From Geomonas edaphica (GTDB lineage: Bacteria; Desulfobacterota; Desulfuromonadia; Geobacterales; Geobacteraceae), in contig NZ_SSYB01000006.1 of the NCBI RefSeq assembly GCF_004917075.1, positions 96,574-160,573 of the forward strand: 64,000 nt of DNA, in the 5' to 3' direction. Of the stretch, positions 1 through 8,655 are shown piece after piece (the stretch's first letter is position 1; the number at the start of each line of letters is the position of its first letter). The translations under genes and the position numbers were made by a program. The notes beneath the pieces were generated by a model. That model saw nothing but the letters and a program-made list of their open reading frames with translations. It ran no database searches and was not told the DNA's origin.

Positions 1-2012
1 GTGATGCTTTTTTCTTCCATTCTTACTTTAGTTGGTAATGGATGAAACTCTTGCTGAAGGTATGACCTTGTGATTTTTTTACTATAGATCTTCGTTCCGT
101 TTAGCCCCTTAGGCAATTGAGAGCCCTCATTAAGGAGGTAAAATGACCCGCACTGTTTTAAATACAGTGAAATATTATTCACTCCATCGCGCGAATTAAG
201 ATCGAGGGGAAATATTTTACGTCTAAAGGAAAGGAATAAAGGTGTTTCTATTTGTGCACTGGATGTGCCATCATTTGAGAAGATAAGTGTATTCTCAGGG
301 ATATGCTTTGCGAGATCGCTAACCTGTGAATAAAAACCCTTATTTTCTGAAAAATTAAGTAGTGATGTATTGGATCCGTATGTAAATAATGCAAGTGACA
401 ACAAGATTGACAACGATAGTAGTACTGAGAGAGGTTTAGAAACCATGTTGGCCACAGTGTATAAGGCAAAGGTGGCAAAGAAGATAATTGCTGGAATCGC
501 TACTGGGATGAATCTGCGGATTGCCCAAAAGTGATAAGGAGTTATAGAAGGATTCCACAGGTATATTACGGTGAACCCCCCTGCTACTATTAATGCGGGA
601 AGAAAAATAAAATTCAGGCGATGACGACCAACTTGCCAAAACATTAGAAACCACCCGCTGATCGCAGACCATACGACAAGTGGTGATAGATATCTTGCCA
701 GATTGACTAATGAATCTTCTCGATAATCTCTGGTACCGTTAAGCGGATTTCCTGGCCAGTCGATGAGGGAAAAATGATCTAAATTCGGTCGTAGCCAATA
801 CGCATATGATGCGAACGCAAATATAAATACGCCTACAGTTATCCACAATATTCTATTATAAAAAACTGTGCGCAGAAAAAGGGCTAGTCGATTGGTGGTC
901 AGTAATAAAGTTAGCAGCGCGATGCCGCTAGCGATGCCTATCTTGGTTATTTGCGGTAAGAGATCGTAAAAATATGGAGTACTATAAAATCTGTAGTAGC
1001 AAACAGCTAAGACAAAAACAGGTAGCGATGCTTGATGCAAAGGTTTCCAAATTTGTGAAGGATTATTCTCCGCGGTAAAAATCTTGAAGAACCACTGGGC
1101 ATAAAAAAGTAGTGGGATCAGTAACAGGCTATCTATCCGTACAAAAGCTGACAGACCAAAAAAAACTCCAGCTAACCGCGCAAGACTTCGGTCCTCATTT
1201 CTTAAGGCTTCAGCAATCAGCAACAGCCCAGACCAGATGAATAATTGTGTTAAAACTTCAGTCAAAGTGATCCTAGCTATCCAGATCTGACTTGCGTTAA
1301 AGGCCAAAAATAGTGCTGCTGCTGTAGCGAAAGAAGTGGGGACTATAAGCCGACATATGCCATAGAAGATAGTTATGGAAAGTATTGAGAAAAAAGCATT
1401 GAGTCGAAAGAGTCCCGCGGGGCCAAAAGAAGAATAGGTTTGAGCAAGCCAGACAGGGAAAAGATGAGAAAACTGGGCTGTCATGGTCGGGGATGTTTTA
1501 TAGAATCCCGGCAATTGTTGGAATGAATTGTAAAGAAAATCATTTGTTCCCAGCCAGGGGTAAGGTACGTCCAAACGACTGCTTTGCGATATGTATATGC
1601 CATGATTGGCATATACGCCCATATCTCTACCACCTTCAATGGATTCAGTTGGGAACCCTGCGTAGACTGCGAGCGCAATAAGAAAGCCAACATAAACTAA
1701 CAAGTTGTTGAAATCAGGCTTAGTAAACTTAGGGGCGTGGGTTTTATTCTTGAGCACAGTGCAAAGAGCGTAAATAGTAATCGCCCACCCGGCAGCACCT
1801 ATTGCTTGTGGATAGTAGACACCGCACATGGCTGTTAGAAGCATAGGGCCGGACCAGACCGCAATGCCTGTAACAACCATAAGCGAAAACCATGTCATTG
1901 GCAGGAAAAGATTTACCCTCTCATTGCGATAATGTTGTCCGATAAACGAGTACCCGGTTACTAGCAACGCGGGCCACAGACCCGATGAAATAAACATTTG
2001 GAATTGTTGCAC
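1..2012 (-). CDS. Multispanning membrane glycosyltransferase, GT-C/GT39-like (3' end outside window)
   Basis: The frame is open from about 2030 down to base 1, so the C-terminus lies outside the window. The conceptual protein is rich in hydrophobic segments. It has a GGRDMGVYAN motif after the second or third membrane segment, as in ArnT/PMT-like GT-C enzymes, and a RRFIPVAIPAIIFF stretch near the left edge that is typical of large bacterial GT39-like proteins. Such enzymes move a sugar from a polyprenyl-phosphate donor on the outer face of the inner membrane. The start is uncertain: GTG at 2012 has AAAGG six bases upstream; GTG 2030 and ATG 1997 are alternatives, and an in-frame stop lies at 2045. 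It lies on the same strand as the polysaccharide exporter genes, so a role in building or decorating that glycan is inferred. The exact donor and acceptor cannot be read. Confidence 0.72.
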   Translation of the reverse strand, partial: MQQFQMFISSGLWPALLVTGYSFIGQHYRNERVNLFLPMTWFSLMVVTGIAVWSGPMLLTAMCGVYYPQAIGAAGWAITIYALCTVLKNKTHAPKFTKPDFNNLLVYVGFLIALAVYAGFPTESIEGGRDMGVYANHGIYISQSSRLDVPYPWLGTNDFLYNSFQQLPGFYKTSPTMTAQFSHLFPVWLAQTYSSFGPAGLFRLNAFFSILSITIFYGICRLIVPTSFATAAALFLAFNASQIWIARITLTEVLTQLFIWSGLLLIAEALRNEDRSLARLAGVFFGLSAFVRIDSLLLIPLLFYAQWFFKIFTAENNPSQIWKPLHQASLPVFVLAVCYYRFYSTPYFYDLLPQITKIGIASGIALLTLLLTTNRLALFLRTVFYNRILWITVGVFIFAFASYAYWLRPNLDHFSLIDWPGNPLNGTRDYREDSLVNLARYLSPLVVWSAISGWFLMFWQVGRHRLNFIFLPALIVAGGFTVIYLWNPSITPYHFWAIRRFIPVAIPAIIFFATFALYTVANMVSKPLSVLLSLSILLSLALFTYGSNTSLLNFSENKGFYSQVSDLAKHIPENTLIFSNDGTSSAQIETPLFLSFRRKIFPLDLNSRDGVNNISLYLKQCGSFYLLNEGSQLPKGLNGTKIYSKKITRSYLQQEFHPLPTKVRMEEKSI

Positions 2013-2190
2013 GACAATCCTTTTGCTCACTAGCAAAGCATCTTAGAACCGATATTCGGCATGAATCATGAAGATATAGGATATGCTGTGTAGTGAGAGG
2101 TTCAGACTTAATAGTCTTACCCGATTAGCTAATTCGAGGCAGTCTAAATCTCTTAAACGAGCGAGTACGTCATCTCTATTCATGTAAGTA

Positions 2191-5100
2191 TTACAGTAGG
2201 TATCTTTTAATAAATGCTAACCTGTCTTGATGCAATTTACCGATTCTGAGCGGTGACAGGTCTGTTTTTATGGTGTTTTGTGCGGCTTGAGATATCCGAT
2301 CGTACAAAATCTTATCATCTACAATTTGACGCATGTGCCATGCAGCATGTTCTATATCCGGTGCTGCCCAATATTGCCCTTTTTCGTAAACACCTATGGT
2401 CTGCTCGATTTTGATTAATTTATAATTGACTGGCAGAGAGTTGTCTTGGCGCATGAATTCAGTTGTACCTGACCAGTTGGTTGCAATGACTGGTTTACCG
2501 AGAAACATCGCCTCAGCCGGTCCCAGGCCAAACCCCTCAGAGCGGTGAAGTGACAAGTAGCAATCACACAGCGATTCAAGGTTGTAAACTTCTTGTCTTG
2601 TTAGCGTTTTGTCGAGCCAGATAACATTTTTACGACCATCAAGCCAAACTTGCAAATCCTCCAATGCCTCCGGGTGGTGATGAGAATTCTGGGTTTTTAT
2701 TACGAGCGAAACCCGTTCATCAGTTCGATTAAAAGCACGGTCGAAGGCCTCGAGTGCGCCCTTTGGGTTTTTGCGTTCCTGATAAGAAGAAAAATCATAC
2801 ATTGTCAAAAACAGAAACCGCTGTTCGGGTAACTCGAAATCTGCTCGGCAGCAAGGTTGAACCATAAATTGGATTGCATGAGGTATTTTGACCACTGGTA
2901 GCGGTGATTTTCTGGAGACAGCGTCCTGTACGAATCCACTTGGCACCCATACTTCGTTCAGGCCATTGAAACCTCCTAAAAATGCATCCGGTAAGTTAGG
3001 TAGCTCCCAATGCCAAAAACCAACGTTGTATCTATTTTTGAAAACGTCTGGTGAGAGGCTTTGACAGACTACCGGCATCTGGTCAGCATTAATATGAAAC
3101 ATATTTACCGGAAAACGAGGATGTTCTGTGATGAGGTGTTCGTGGGTGGTGTCATTTGTACGGCTGGAATTGCCAATATTGAAGTCTACCAAAACATGGG
3201 GATGTCCAATGGAAGTCAATGCATCAGAGAATAGGCGAGGAGATTGCCCTAATCCGTGTTCTGAACGGACGTAACCAAAAACATTTACGCCTAACACATC
3301 TTTATTGTTGGATTCTTCTGGTATCGGTCCTTCACTGCTAGCAGCAATAGGAATTTGTTTCCCAGCGTACTCTATTGAGCTAATCTGTATGGAAAGACAG
3401 CGGGGGTCTTGGTTAACACCTGTTTCTTGCGGAATGACGCTCTGACGAGGAACCAGCAAAACTTCTACTCGATTTACCTGCGTTTCGCATTTTAACCTGG
3501 TTTGTCGGCTAAAATGCCCATCCGCTTGCAAATTGAAACTACCTGCTATGCTTCCATTGACAAAAATATCAACTACCAGCTCTGGCGCGCCAAAGGCACT
3601 CTGGTAAAGATACGCGTGGTGTACACCTTCAATCTTCAGTAGGGCACCAAAAGTATAATTTAACGTAACAAACCCGGCTTCTCGCCCCATCCACCAACCT
3701 GCGGGATCGGCGTCTGGGTAAAAACCAAAACAGTGTGTACCAGGAGAAAGCATACGTGCGCGATATGGTAAAGGGGCCAACTGTACCGGCAGTTGTGACG
3801 CAGGTTGTTGGGATGTGGCCGGAGACTGAAGGCCGACGCGGTGCCGAAAGTAACGACGAGCCAATTCAGGTAGAAATGATAAAAGCTGGCGGGCCGATCC
3901 GATCGCACGATAGTCCTGTTGGCGCAGAAACGATGGCCGCTCTCCGGTCCAGCGGAGGTGCAGATACTCAAGCAAACTGCTCCATAAATTATCTTCTAAG
4001 CGGATAGTTTTTCCGCCACATAGTGTTTTACTTTCAGCTTTGCCTGCGAGGGCCTCTTTAATTGGCCAAATAAATCTTTTAGGAATAGCTGAATTAGAAT
4101 CCTGATCATTGATAAACCATTCAAAGAGCGACTGACGGTCACGACCCTCAGGGTCGGGGAAGCAACACGCCAAGTCTTGTCTTGAGGTAATGAGCGCTCG
4201 TAACACTGGTGGCAGACCATCTGGAGGGACTTCAGCAAAAACTTCGACATGCGAAAACGGGTTAGGTCCGGCAAGTTCTTGCAGGTCGGTGCCATCTCGG
4301 TAGGCGAATCTTATAATTTCAGGTATTGGCGTGCCGTCATCAAAACAGTCAAAGGCATATTTTAGTGCGCTATACTCTTTGTAACCATTGGCGAGCAGTC
4401 GGTCGGAATAATAAATAGCAAGTTGTTTGGCCTCACCTATGGACTCAAGGTCGAAGCGATTTTGATGTTTTGAGAAGGGGCCGGGTTTTTCTGGGTTAAA
4501 ACCACTAAAATGGAAAAATCTCAGCAAGCTCTCGCCTGCATACCAACATTCTCCCCTACGGGTCAGAGGGCGATGAATCAGGTTCCAATAAGCAACGTTG
4601 TAACCCGCATCTCTGAGAATTTTTATGCCCTCAAACATGCCTGGTGCGAGGTCAAGCCATTTCTGATCTGTGAACAGCCCTTTCTCAAAATCAACTACTG
4701 CCTGGAATTCAAGCTTACGCTGCCACCACGCTATCATATCATCTGACTGTGCTGAACTGCCGACCGCAAGGAAACCCAGATTGTAGGAACCAGCGCGCAT
4801 AATGTCCAACTCTGTTGGCTTAAATTCATCAAGCAACGGTGCAGTTAGATGAGGGGTTAAAACGGCCGTGGCGCCCTCTTGAAGCATGTGTTCTACATCA
4901 ACCATTGGTTGCAGGACAAGGATGTCTGGATCAAGATAAATAGTCTTCGAATAGCCCATCCGTTTCAAGTATGAAAACATGTAAGGTTTTACCGCCGTAT
5001 TCAACTCCATGATCGAATAACGGAAAATAAACGCTGACATATTTGGCAGTGGCAATTCTTCCACATAAGTTGTGGTGAAGAGTCCATCGTCTAAAAAGAT

Positions 5101-5232
5101 CCCAGTTGTAGGCCGGTCAACTACTAAAACATGGCGTTCCCAACTCGGATGGACCTCCGCTAGCGATTGCATCAAGGTACGGGCAAAGGCTAAGTAATTG
5201 TTAGAAACTATAGTGAAAACAGCGGTTTTCAA
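2191..5232 (-). CDS. Large two-domain glycosyltransferase (N-terminal GT-A-like, C-terminal GT4-like)
   Basis: A 1013-aa cytoplasmic protein. Residues 1 to about 270 resemble GT8-like nucleotide-sugar transferases, with KTAVFTIVSNNY at the N-terminus and a YLDPDILVL motif (DPD at 101-103) that could bind metal and UDP-sugar. The middle (about 480-620) is a beta-rich stretch with many aromatic residues and no clear family. The last 350 residues form a GT-B domain of the GT1/GT4 type, with EGFGLGPAEAMFLGKPVIATNWSG near residue 900, the usual E-x7-E nucleotide-sugar loop. Two catalytic domains in one chain suggest addition of two different sugars to a repeating glycan. It ends 180 bases upstream of the membrane glycosyltransferase gene and starts 35 bases after the FkbM methyltransferase gene, so it is probably in the same operon. 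Specificity is unknown. Confidence 0.85.
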   Translation of the reverse strand: MKTAVFTIVSNNYLAFARTLMQSLAEVHPSWERHVLVVDRPTTGIFLDDGLFTTTYVEELPLPNMSAFIFRYSIMELNTAVKPYMFSYLKRMGYSKTIYLDPDILVLQPMVDVEHMLQEGATAVLTPHLTAPLLDEFKPTELDIMRAGSYNLGFLAVGSSAQSDDMIAWWQRKLEFQAVVDFEKGLFTDQKWLDLAPGMFEGIKILRDAGYNVAYWNLIHRPLTRRGECWYAGESLLRFFHFSGFNPEKPGPFSKHQNRFDLESIGEAKQLAIYYSDRLLANGYKEYSALKYAFDCFDDGTPIPEIIRFAYRDGTDLQELAGPNPFSHVEVFAEVPPDGLPPVLRALITSRQDLACCFPDPEGRDRQSLFEWFINDQDSNSAIPKRFIWPIKEALAGKAESKTLCGGKTIRLEDNLWSSLLEYLHLRWTGERPSFLRQQDYRAIGSARQLLSFLPELARRYFRHRVGLQSPATSQQPASQLPVQLAPLPYRARMLSPGTHCFGFYPDADPAGWWMGREAGFVTLNYTFGALLKIEGVHHAYLYQSAFGAPELVVDIFVNGSIAGSFNLQADGHFSRQTRLKCETQVNRVEVLLVPRQSVIPQETGVNQDPRCLSIQISSIEYAGKQIPIAASSEGPIPEESNNKDVLGVNVFGYVRSEHGLGQSPRLFSDALTSIGHPHVLVDFNIGNSSRTNDTTHEHLITEHPRFPVNMFHINADQMPVVCQSLSPDVFKNRYNVGFWHWELPNLPDAFLGGFNGLNEVWVPSGFVQDAVSRKSPLPVVKIPHAIQFMVQPCCRADFELPEQRFLFLTMYDFSSYQERKNPKGALEAFDRAFNRTDERVSLVIKTQNSHHHPEALEDLQVWLDGRKNVIWLDKTLTRQEVYNLESLCDCYLSLHRSEGFGLGPAEAMFLGKPVIATNWSGTTEFMRQDNSLPVNYKLIKIEQTIGVYEKGQYWAAPDIEHAAWHMRQIVDDKILYDRISQAAQNTIKTDLSPLRIGKLHQDRLAFIKRYLL

Positions 5233-5267
5233 GAATCCTCCCTGACTTACAACTTTGGTGCAGTAAC

Positions 5268-6299
5268 CTATTTGGGGACTTGTTTAAATAACCATCTTAG
5301 CGGCTGCGTCCATCGCCATGATCGACTGCTGTATACGGCTTTCAGTTCATTCTCTATTCGTTGAGCTGTTTGATTTGCCGTTTGCGCCAATGCTTCAGCT
5401 ATTTGAGCTCTCCGGTCTGCATCTTGTGCCACCGCTTCAATAATTTTGACTCTGCTAACAGCCTCCTGCGTCTTTTCTTCAGCATGTTGGGCCCTTTTCT
5501 CGGCCTCTTGTGCTAATGTTGCAGCAAGTTGAATTTCCAACTGTGCATCTTGTAAAACCATCTCGGCCTGTTTTGCCCTTTGCTCTGCCTGTAGTGCCCT
5601 TTGCTCAGCCTGATAATGTGCTGCCAATGTATATTCATCAAATGTATTCGGTGGATACTTCAGTTTCTGCTCAAGTTCCACATGCTCGGTGGCAATATAA
5701 AACCTGTTTAGTCCATCAGCGTATACAAATCTATAATGTGCAGCCTGTAAGTAAATTTCCCACTGTTGGTGTACTTCTGTGGTTGAGTTTGGTCTAGTCG
5801 CCTCAACTACGACAATCCAAGGCCTGTATTCGTTAAAATTCATCCCTTGAAGAACTTGACCCTCAAAACCCTCCACATCGATCTTCAGAAAATGGATTTC
5901 GCCCTTTACATGTTGTCTACAAATATCAGCCAGTGTAAGAACTGGAACACGATGAAAAACGCCAGGATGCCCCTCTGAGGTGTGCTTTTCAATGACAGTG
6001 TCAACTGCTGTTGCCCATCCTCTGACATCACACACAAATAAATCAATTTCGCCTGATGTTGAGCCGGCAGCACAGCATAAGTTGATGTCACGCGGGCGCT
6101 CTTCTACGAGATCCTTGTGGTGTACTTCAAGAGGCTCGATATTGATACCATGCCAGCCGTGATCGTAAAATGATTTGGTTACAGAGTCTATCGTGGGGTC
6201 ATTAGCTCCAACGTCAATATAAAATCCTTTTTCTATATGGTTTAGAGCACGCCACAACATTACATCTTCAAAATTTTGAGCATAAGAAATAAAGTTCAT
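5268..6299 (-). CDS. FkbM-family methyltransferase with C-terminal coiled coil
   Basis: A 343-aa protein. Residues 1 to about 215 form an FkbM-type SAM-dependent O-methyltransferase domain: FYIDVGANDPT (about 27-37) is the SAM-binding glycine loop, HGINIEPLE follows the second strand, and FLKIDVEGFEGQVLQG is the family's central motif. From about residue 225 to 320 the chain is almost pure Ala/Glu/Gln/Arg heptads (repeats such as AEQRA and QEAEKRA), a long coiled coil. It ends in SSRSWRWTQPLRWL, a tail often seen in polysaccharide-assembly proteins. The gene overlaps wzt by 4 bases, so translation is coupled. A methyltransferase with a coiled coil next to a Wzt that has a glycan-binding domain recalls chain-terminating enzymes of ABC-dependent O-antigen systems; this is inference. 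Confidence 0.88.
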   Translation of the reverse strand: MNFISYAQNFEDVMLWRALNHIEKGFYIDVGANDPTIDSVTKSFYDHGWHGINIEPLEVHHKDLVEERPRDINLCCAAGSTSGEIDLFVCDVRGWATAVDTVIEKHTSEGHPGVFHRVPVLTLADICRQHVKGEIHFLKIDVEGFEGQVLQGMNFNEYRPWIVVVEATRPNSTTEVHQQWEIYLQAAHYRFVYADGLNRFYIATEHVELEQKLKYPPNTFDEYTLAAHYQAEQRALQAEQRAKQAEMVLQDAQLEIQLAATLAQEAEKRAQHAEEKTQEAVSRVKIIEAVAQDADRRAQIAEALAQTANQTAQRIENELKAVYSSRSWRWTQPLRWLFKQVPK

Positions 6300-7522
6300 A
6301 ATTTTTTAATCTCGATCTGTGGAGGAATCCATGCACTACCTATGAAATTTGTTTTGTCAAAATTTGATACTGAAAATATGAATGCTAAATCTTTCCACTC
6401 ATAGTTATTTGTGAGATGTGTATCTGCATCAACTAGAGCAGTAGCTATGGAATATGTACCAGGCCCAATCCTCATGGGGAAAGTAATATAAAAATGGAAA
6501 GAGTCACCAGGGGCCAGCCCAGATAGTGGTTGATTTGTGTGGTGAGTGTTGGTGCCAAAAACCGGTTGGCCGAGGCGGTCCTTTATCATGTATCCAAGAA
6601 CTAGGCGAGGAATAAATGTATTTACTGTCACGCTAATTTTTAGCACAACGTCGTCACCGACATTGACAACTTCGACTGGATTTCCTGAAGAGTTGTACAT
6701 GCCAATTCCCGTAACCGAAGCTTGACCGGTTCCGGAAATTGTCTGGACTTTTCCACTTTCGTGTAGGACCTGTTGAACGCTTTGGTTCTCTCGCTCCGCA
6801 ATAAGTGCATTGTAATAGTCCATGACCTCTTCAGGCGCACCGTCTTTGATTATGCTGCCCTGGTCAAGAAGGATAGCCCGACTGCAAAGCGTCTGAACGG
6901 CCGCCTTGTCATGAGAAACTATTAGTAGTGAAGTCCCTTGTTGTTGAAATTCACGTATGCGGTCGAAACTTTTGTGCTGGAAATATGTATCACCAACAGA
7001 GAGGGCTTCGTCGACTATAAGAAGTTCGGGTCTGTATGCGGTTGCCACGCTGAAGGCTACGCGAACCTGCATCCCACTCGAGTAGATCCTTACAGGTTGA
7101 TCAAAGTAATCACCGATCTCGGCAAAAGCCTCAATGCCGGGCATCATTTGGTCAACCTCATGTCTGTGAAACCCCATGAGCCCCGCCGAGTGATATACGT
7201 TCTGACGTCCGGTAAGTTCCGGATTGAATCCCATTCCCAATTCTAGGATGGCTGAAACACGGCCGGACAAGGTATAGCTGCCTGTCGTGGGTAATAATGT
7301 GCCGGTGATTAGCTTGAGCAGGGTGCTCTTACCTGCGCCGTTTTGCCCTACAATCCCGATGGCCTCTCCCGGGTGGATAGTGAAAGAAATGTTATTTAGC
7401 ACGGAGTGCTCCGACACTGGTTTTAGGGGCAGACCAAGCCAACTGAGTATGCGGCGCCATTCGCCTGCATATGAGCGAAAACATTTGCCGAGGTGGGAAA
7501 CTTGAAGGATTGGTGTGCTCAT
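6296..7522 (-). CDS. wzt: Polysaccharide ABC exporter, ATP-binding subunit Wzt with C-terminal glycan-binding domain
   Basis: A 408-aa protein. Residues 1 to about 245 form the nucleotide-binding domain: Walker A GQNGAGKST (59-67), signature YSSGM (147-151) and Walker B LLIVDEAL (167-174). Residues from about 265 to the end form the immunoglobulin-like Wzt C-terminal domain, which in O-antigen systems reads the modified non-reducing end of the finished chain. It pairs with the permease encoded next to it; the two genes overlap by 4 bases (7519-7522), and it overlaps the FkbM gene by another 4. It powers export of an undecaprenyl-linked polysaccharide across the inner membrane. The C-terminal domain is the variable, substrate-specific part, so the family is certain but the glycan is not. 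Confidence 0.93.
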   Translation of the reverse strand: MSTPILQVSHLGKCFRSYAGEWRRILSWLGLPLKPVSEHSVLNNISFTIHPGEAIGIVGQNGAGKSTLLKLITGTLLPTTGSYTLSGRVSAILELGMGFNPELTGRQNVYHSAGLMGFHRHEVDQMMPGIEAFAEIGDYFDQPVRIYSSGMQVRVAFSVATAYRPELLIVDEALSVGDTYFQHKSFDRIREFQQQGTSLLIVSHDKAAVQTLCSRAILLDQGSIIKDGAPEEVMDYYNALIAERENQSVQQVLHESGKVQTISGTGQASVTGIGMYNSSGNPVEVVNVGDDVVLKISVTVNTFIPRLVLGYMIKDRLGQPVFGTNTHHTNQPLSGLAPGDSFHFYITFPMRIGPGTYSIATALVDADTHLTNNYEWKDLAFIFSVSNFDKTNFIGSAWIPPQIEIKKL

Positions 7523-8313
7523 AATGCATCCACTACATCAGCATTTGCCCTGCGCAGAACTACGAATGCCAGGAGAAGTAAAATCAGGTCCAGAAATGCG
7601 ATAGCTGCTAAAGCCTTAAAGTTCGGGTTGGTCCCAAACAACAAGATATTGTGGAATCCTTCAATGATCCAGTAAAGGGGGTTCATCATTAAATAGATAC
7701 GATGTGATTCGTCCACAACATTTGCCAAATAGACAATAGGAGTGAACCAGTACAGAAGCTGAAGGATTATGGGGACTGCCTGACCGACGTCGCGGATGAA
7801 AACATTGATAACCCCTAGGATGAGTCCGATACCAAAAGCCAAAGCTGCCGTGAGCAGGGCTAGAACGGGAACCCAAAAAACTGTGGTGCTGGGCACATGC
7901 CCAAGTAAGGCGAAGAGCACTGTCATTGTCATAAATAGAAGGAAATTGTTGAGGAGGGCTGAACCAAACACAATGAGTGGAAGGCATATCTTCGGGAAGA
8001 CCAGTTTCTTCAGAAGGTTGCCGTTGTCGATGAAAATGGTTAGGCAGCGGGCAACGATTTCGCTGAAGAGGGACCAACCTAATGTGCCTGCCATCAAATA
8101 AATGGCATAACCAAAAGGAGTGCTAATGCCGGGGAGCTTTGCTCCCATGAATCCAGAAAGAACGAAAGAAAAAATAGCGACCTGAGCGAGTGGGTTGATA
8201 ATCATCCAGAGTCCACCAAGGCGACTTCGGATGAATCGCGAGCGGAATTCCGTGACGATCGAGGAGAGGATAAAATACCGGTAGCGCCAAGCACCGGTCA
8301 ACAAACTGATCAT
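7519..8313 (-). CDS. wzm: Polysaccharide ABC exporter, permease subunit Wzm
   Basis: A 264-aa integral membrane protein of the ABC-2 permease family with about six hydrophobic segments. The N-terminal stretch FILSSIVTEFRSRFIRSRLGGLWMIINP is characteristic of Wzm/TagG/RfbA-type permeases. It forms the inner-membrane channel with Wzt. It is the first gene of the minus-strand polysaccharide operon that continues through wzt, the FkbM gene and two glycosyltransferases. No convincing promoter is visible in the roughly 340 bases upstream. Confidence 0.92.
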   Translation of the reverse strand: MISLLTGAWRYRYFILSSIVTEFRSRFIRSRLGGLWMIINPLAQVAIFSFVLSGFMGAKLPGISTPFGYAIYLMAGTLGWSLFSEIVARCLTIFIDNGNLLKKLVFPKICLPLIVFGSALLNNFLLFMTMTVLFALLGHVPSTTVFWVPVLALLTAALAFGIGLILGVINVFIRDVGQAVPIILQLLYWFTPIVYLANVVDESHRIYLMMNPLYWIIEGFHNILLFGTNPNFKALAAIAFLDLILLLLAFVVLRRANADVVDAL

Positions 8314-8613
8314 CTAAATACCTCGCATGGACAGCGGCAGTCCACGCCCAGCTATTGTCCTTTAACGCTTAAATGACGTCGTCAAGTTACCATGTGCATA
8401 TGGCTTAAATCAATGAAATTAATATAAAAGGAAAGGGATAATTCATCGTGAGCCTTACACCACGCCAATTAAGTCCGGCGAGCTCGTAGTAGTCATGGGG
8501 GGGGGCGTGCAGACTAGTGATTTTGTGATCGAGAGGAGGTTGTGGTGTCCATTCAGTTAGCCCTAGAAAATCATAAGCTTGGCGACCTAAACTGTTCGGA
8601 AAAAACTGTTAAA
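8314..8613. other. Non-coding region between wzm and the collagen-like gene
   Basis: About 300 bases separate the start of wzm from the terminator of the collagen-like gene. I see no gene with a ribosome site. The stretch marks a change from A+T-richer DNA on the left to G+C-rich DNA on the right. It must hold the wzm promoter, but no clear -35/-10 pair is evident. Confidence 0.5.
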
Positions 8614-8640
8614 GAGGGCGGCCTAGGTGGCCGCCCCCAA
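8614..8640 (-). terminator. Intrinsic terminator after the collagen-like gene
   Basis: On the minus strand GGGCGGCC, a five-base loop and GGCCGCCC form a strong stem. It is followed by CTCTTTAACAG and a T-run at 8601-8605. It lies 16 bases past the stop codon at 8656. Confidence 0.75.
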
Positions 8641-8655
8641 GGAAATCTCATAAGA

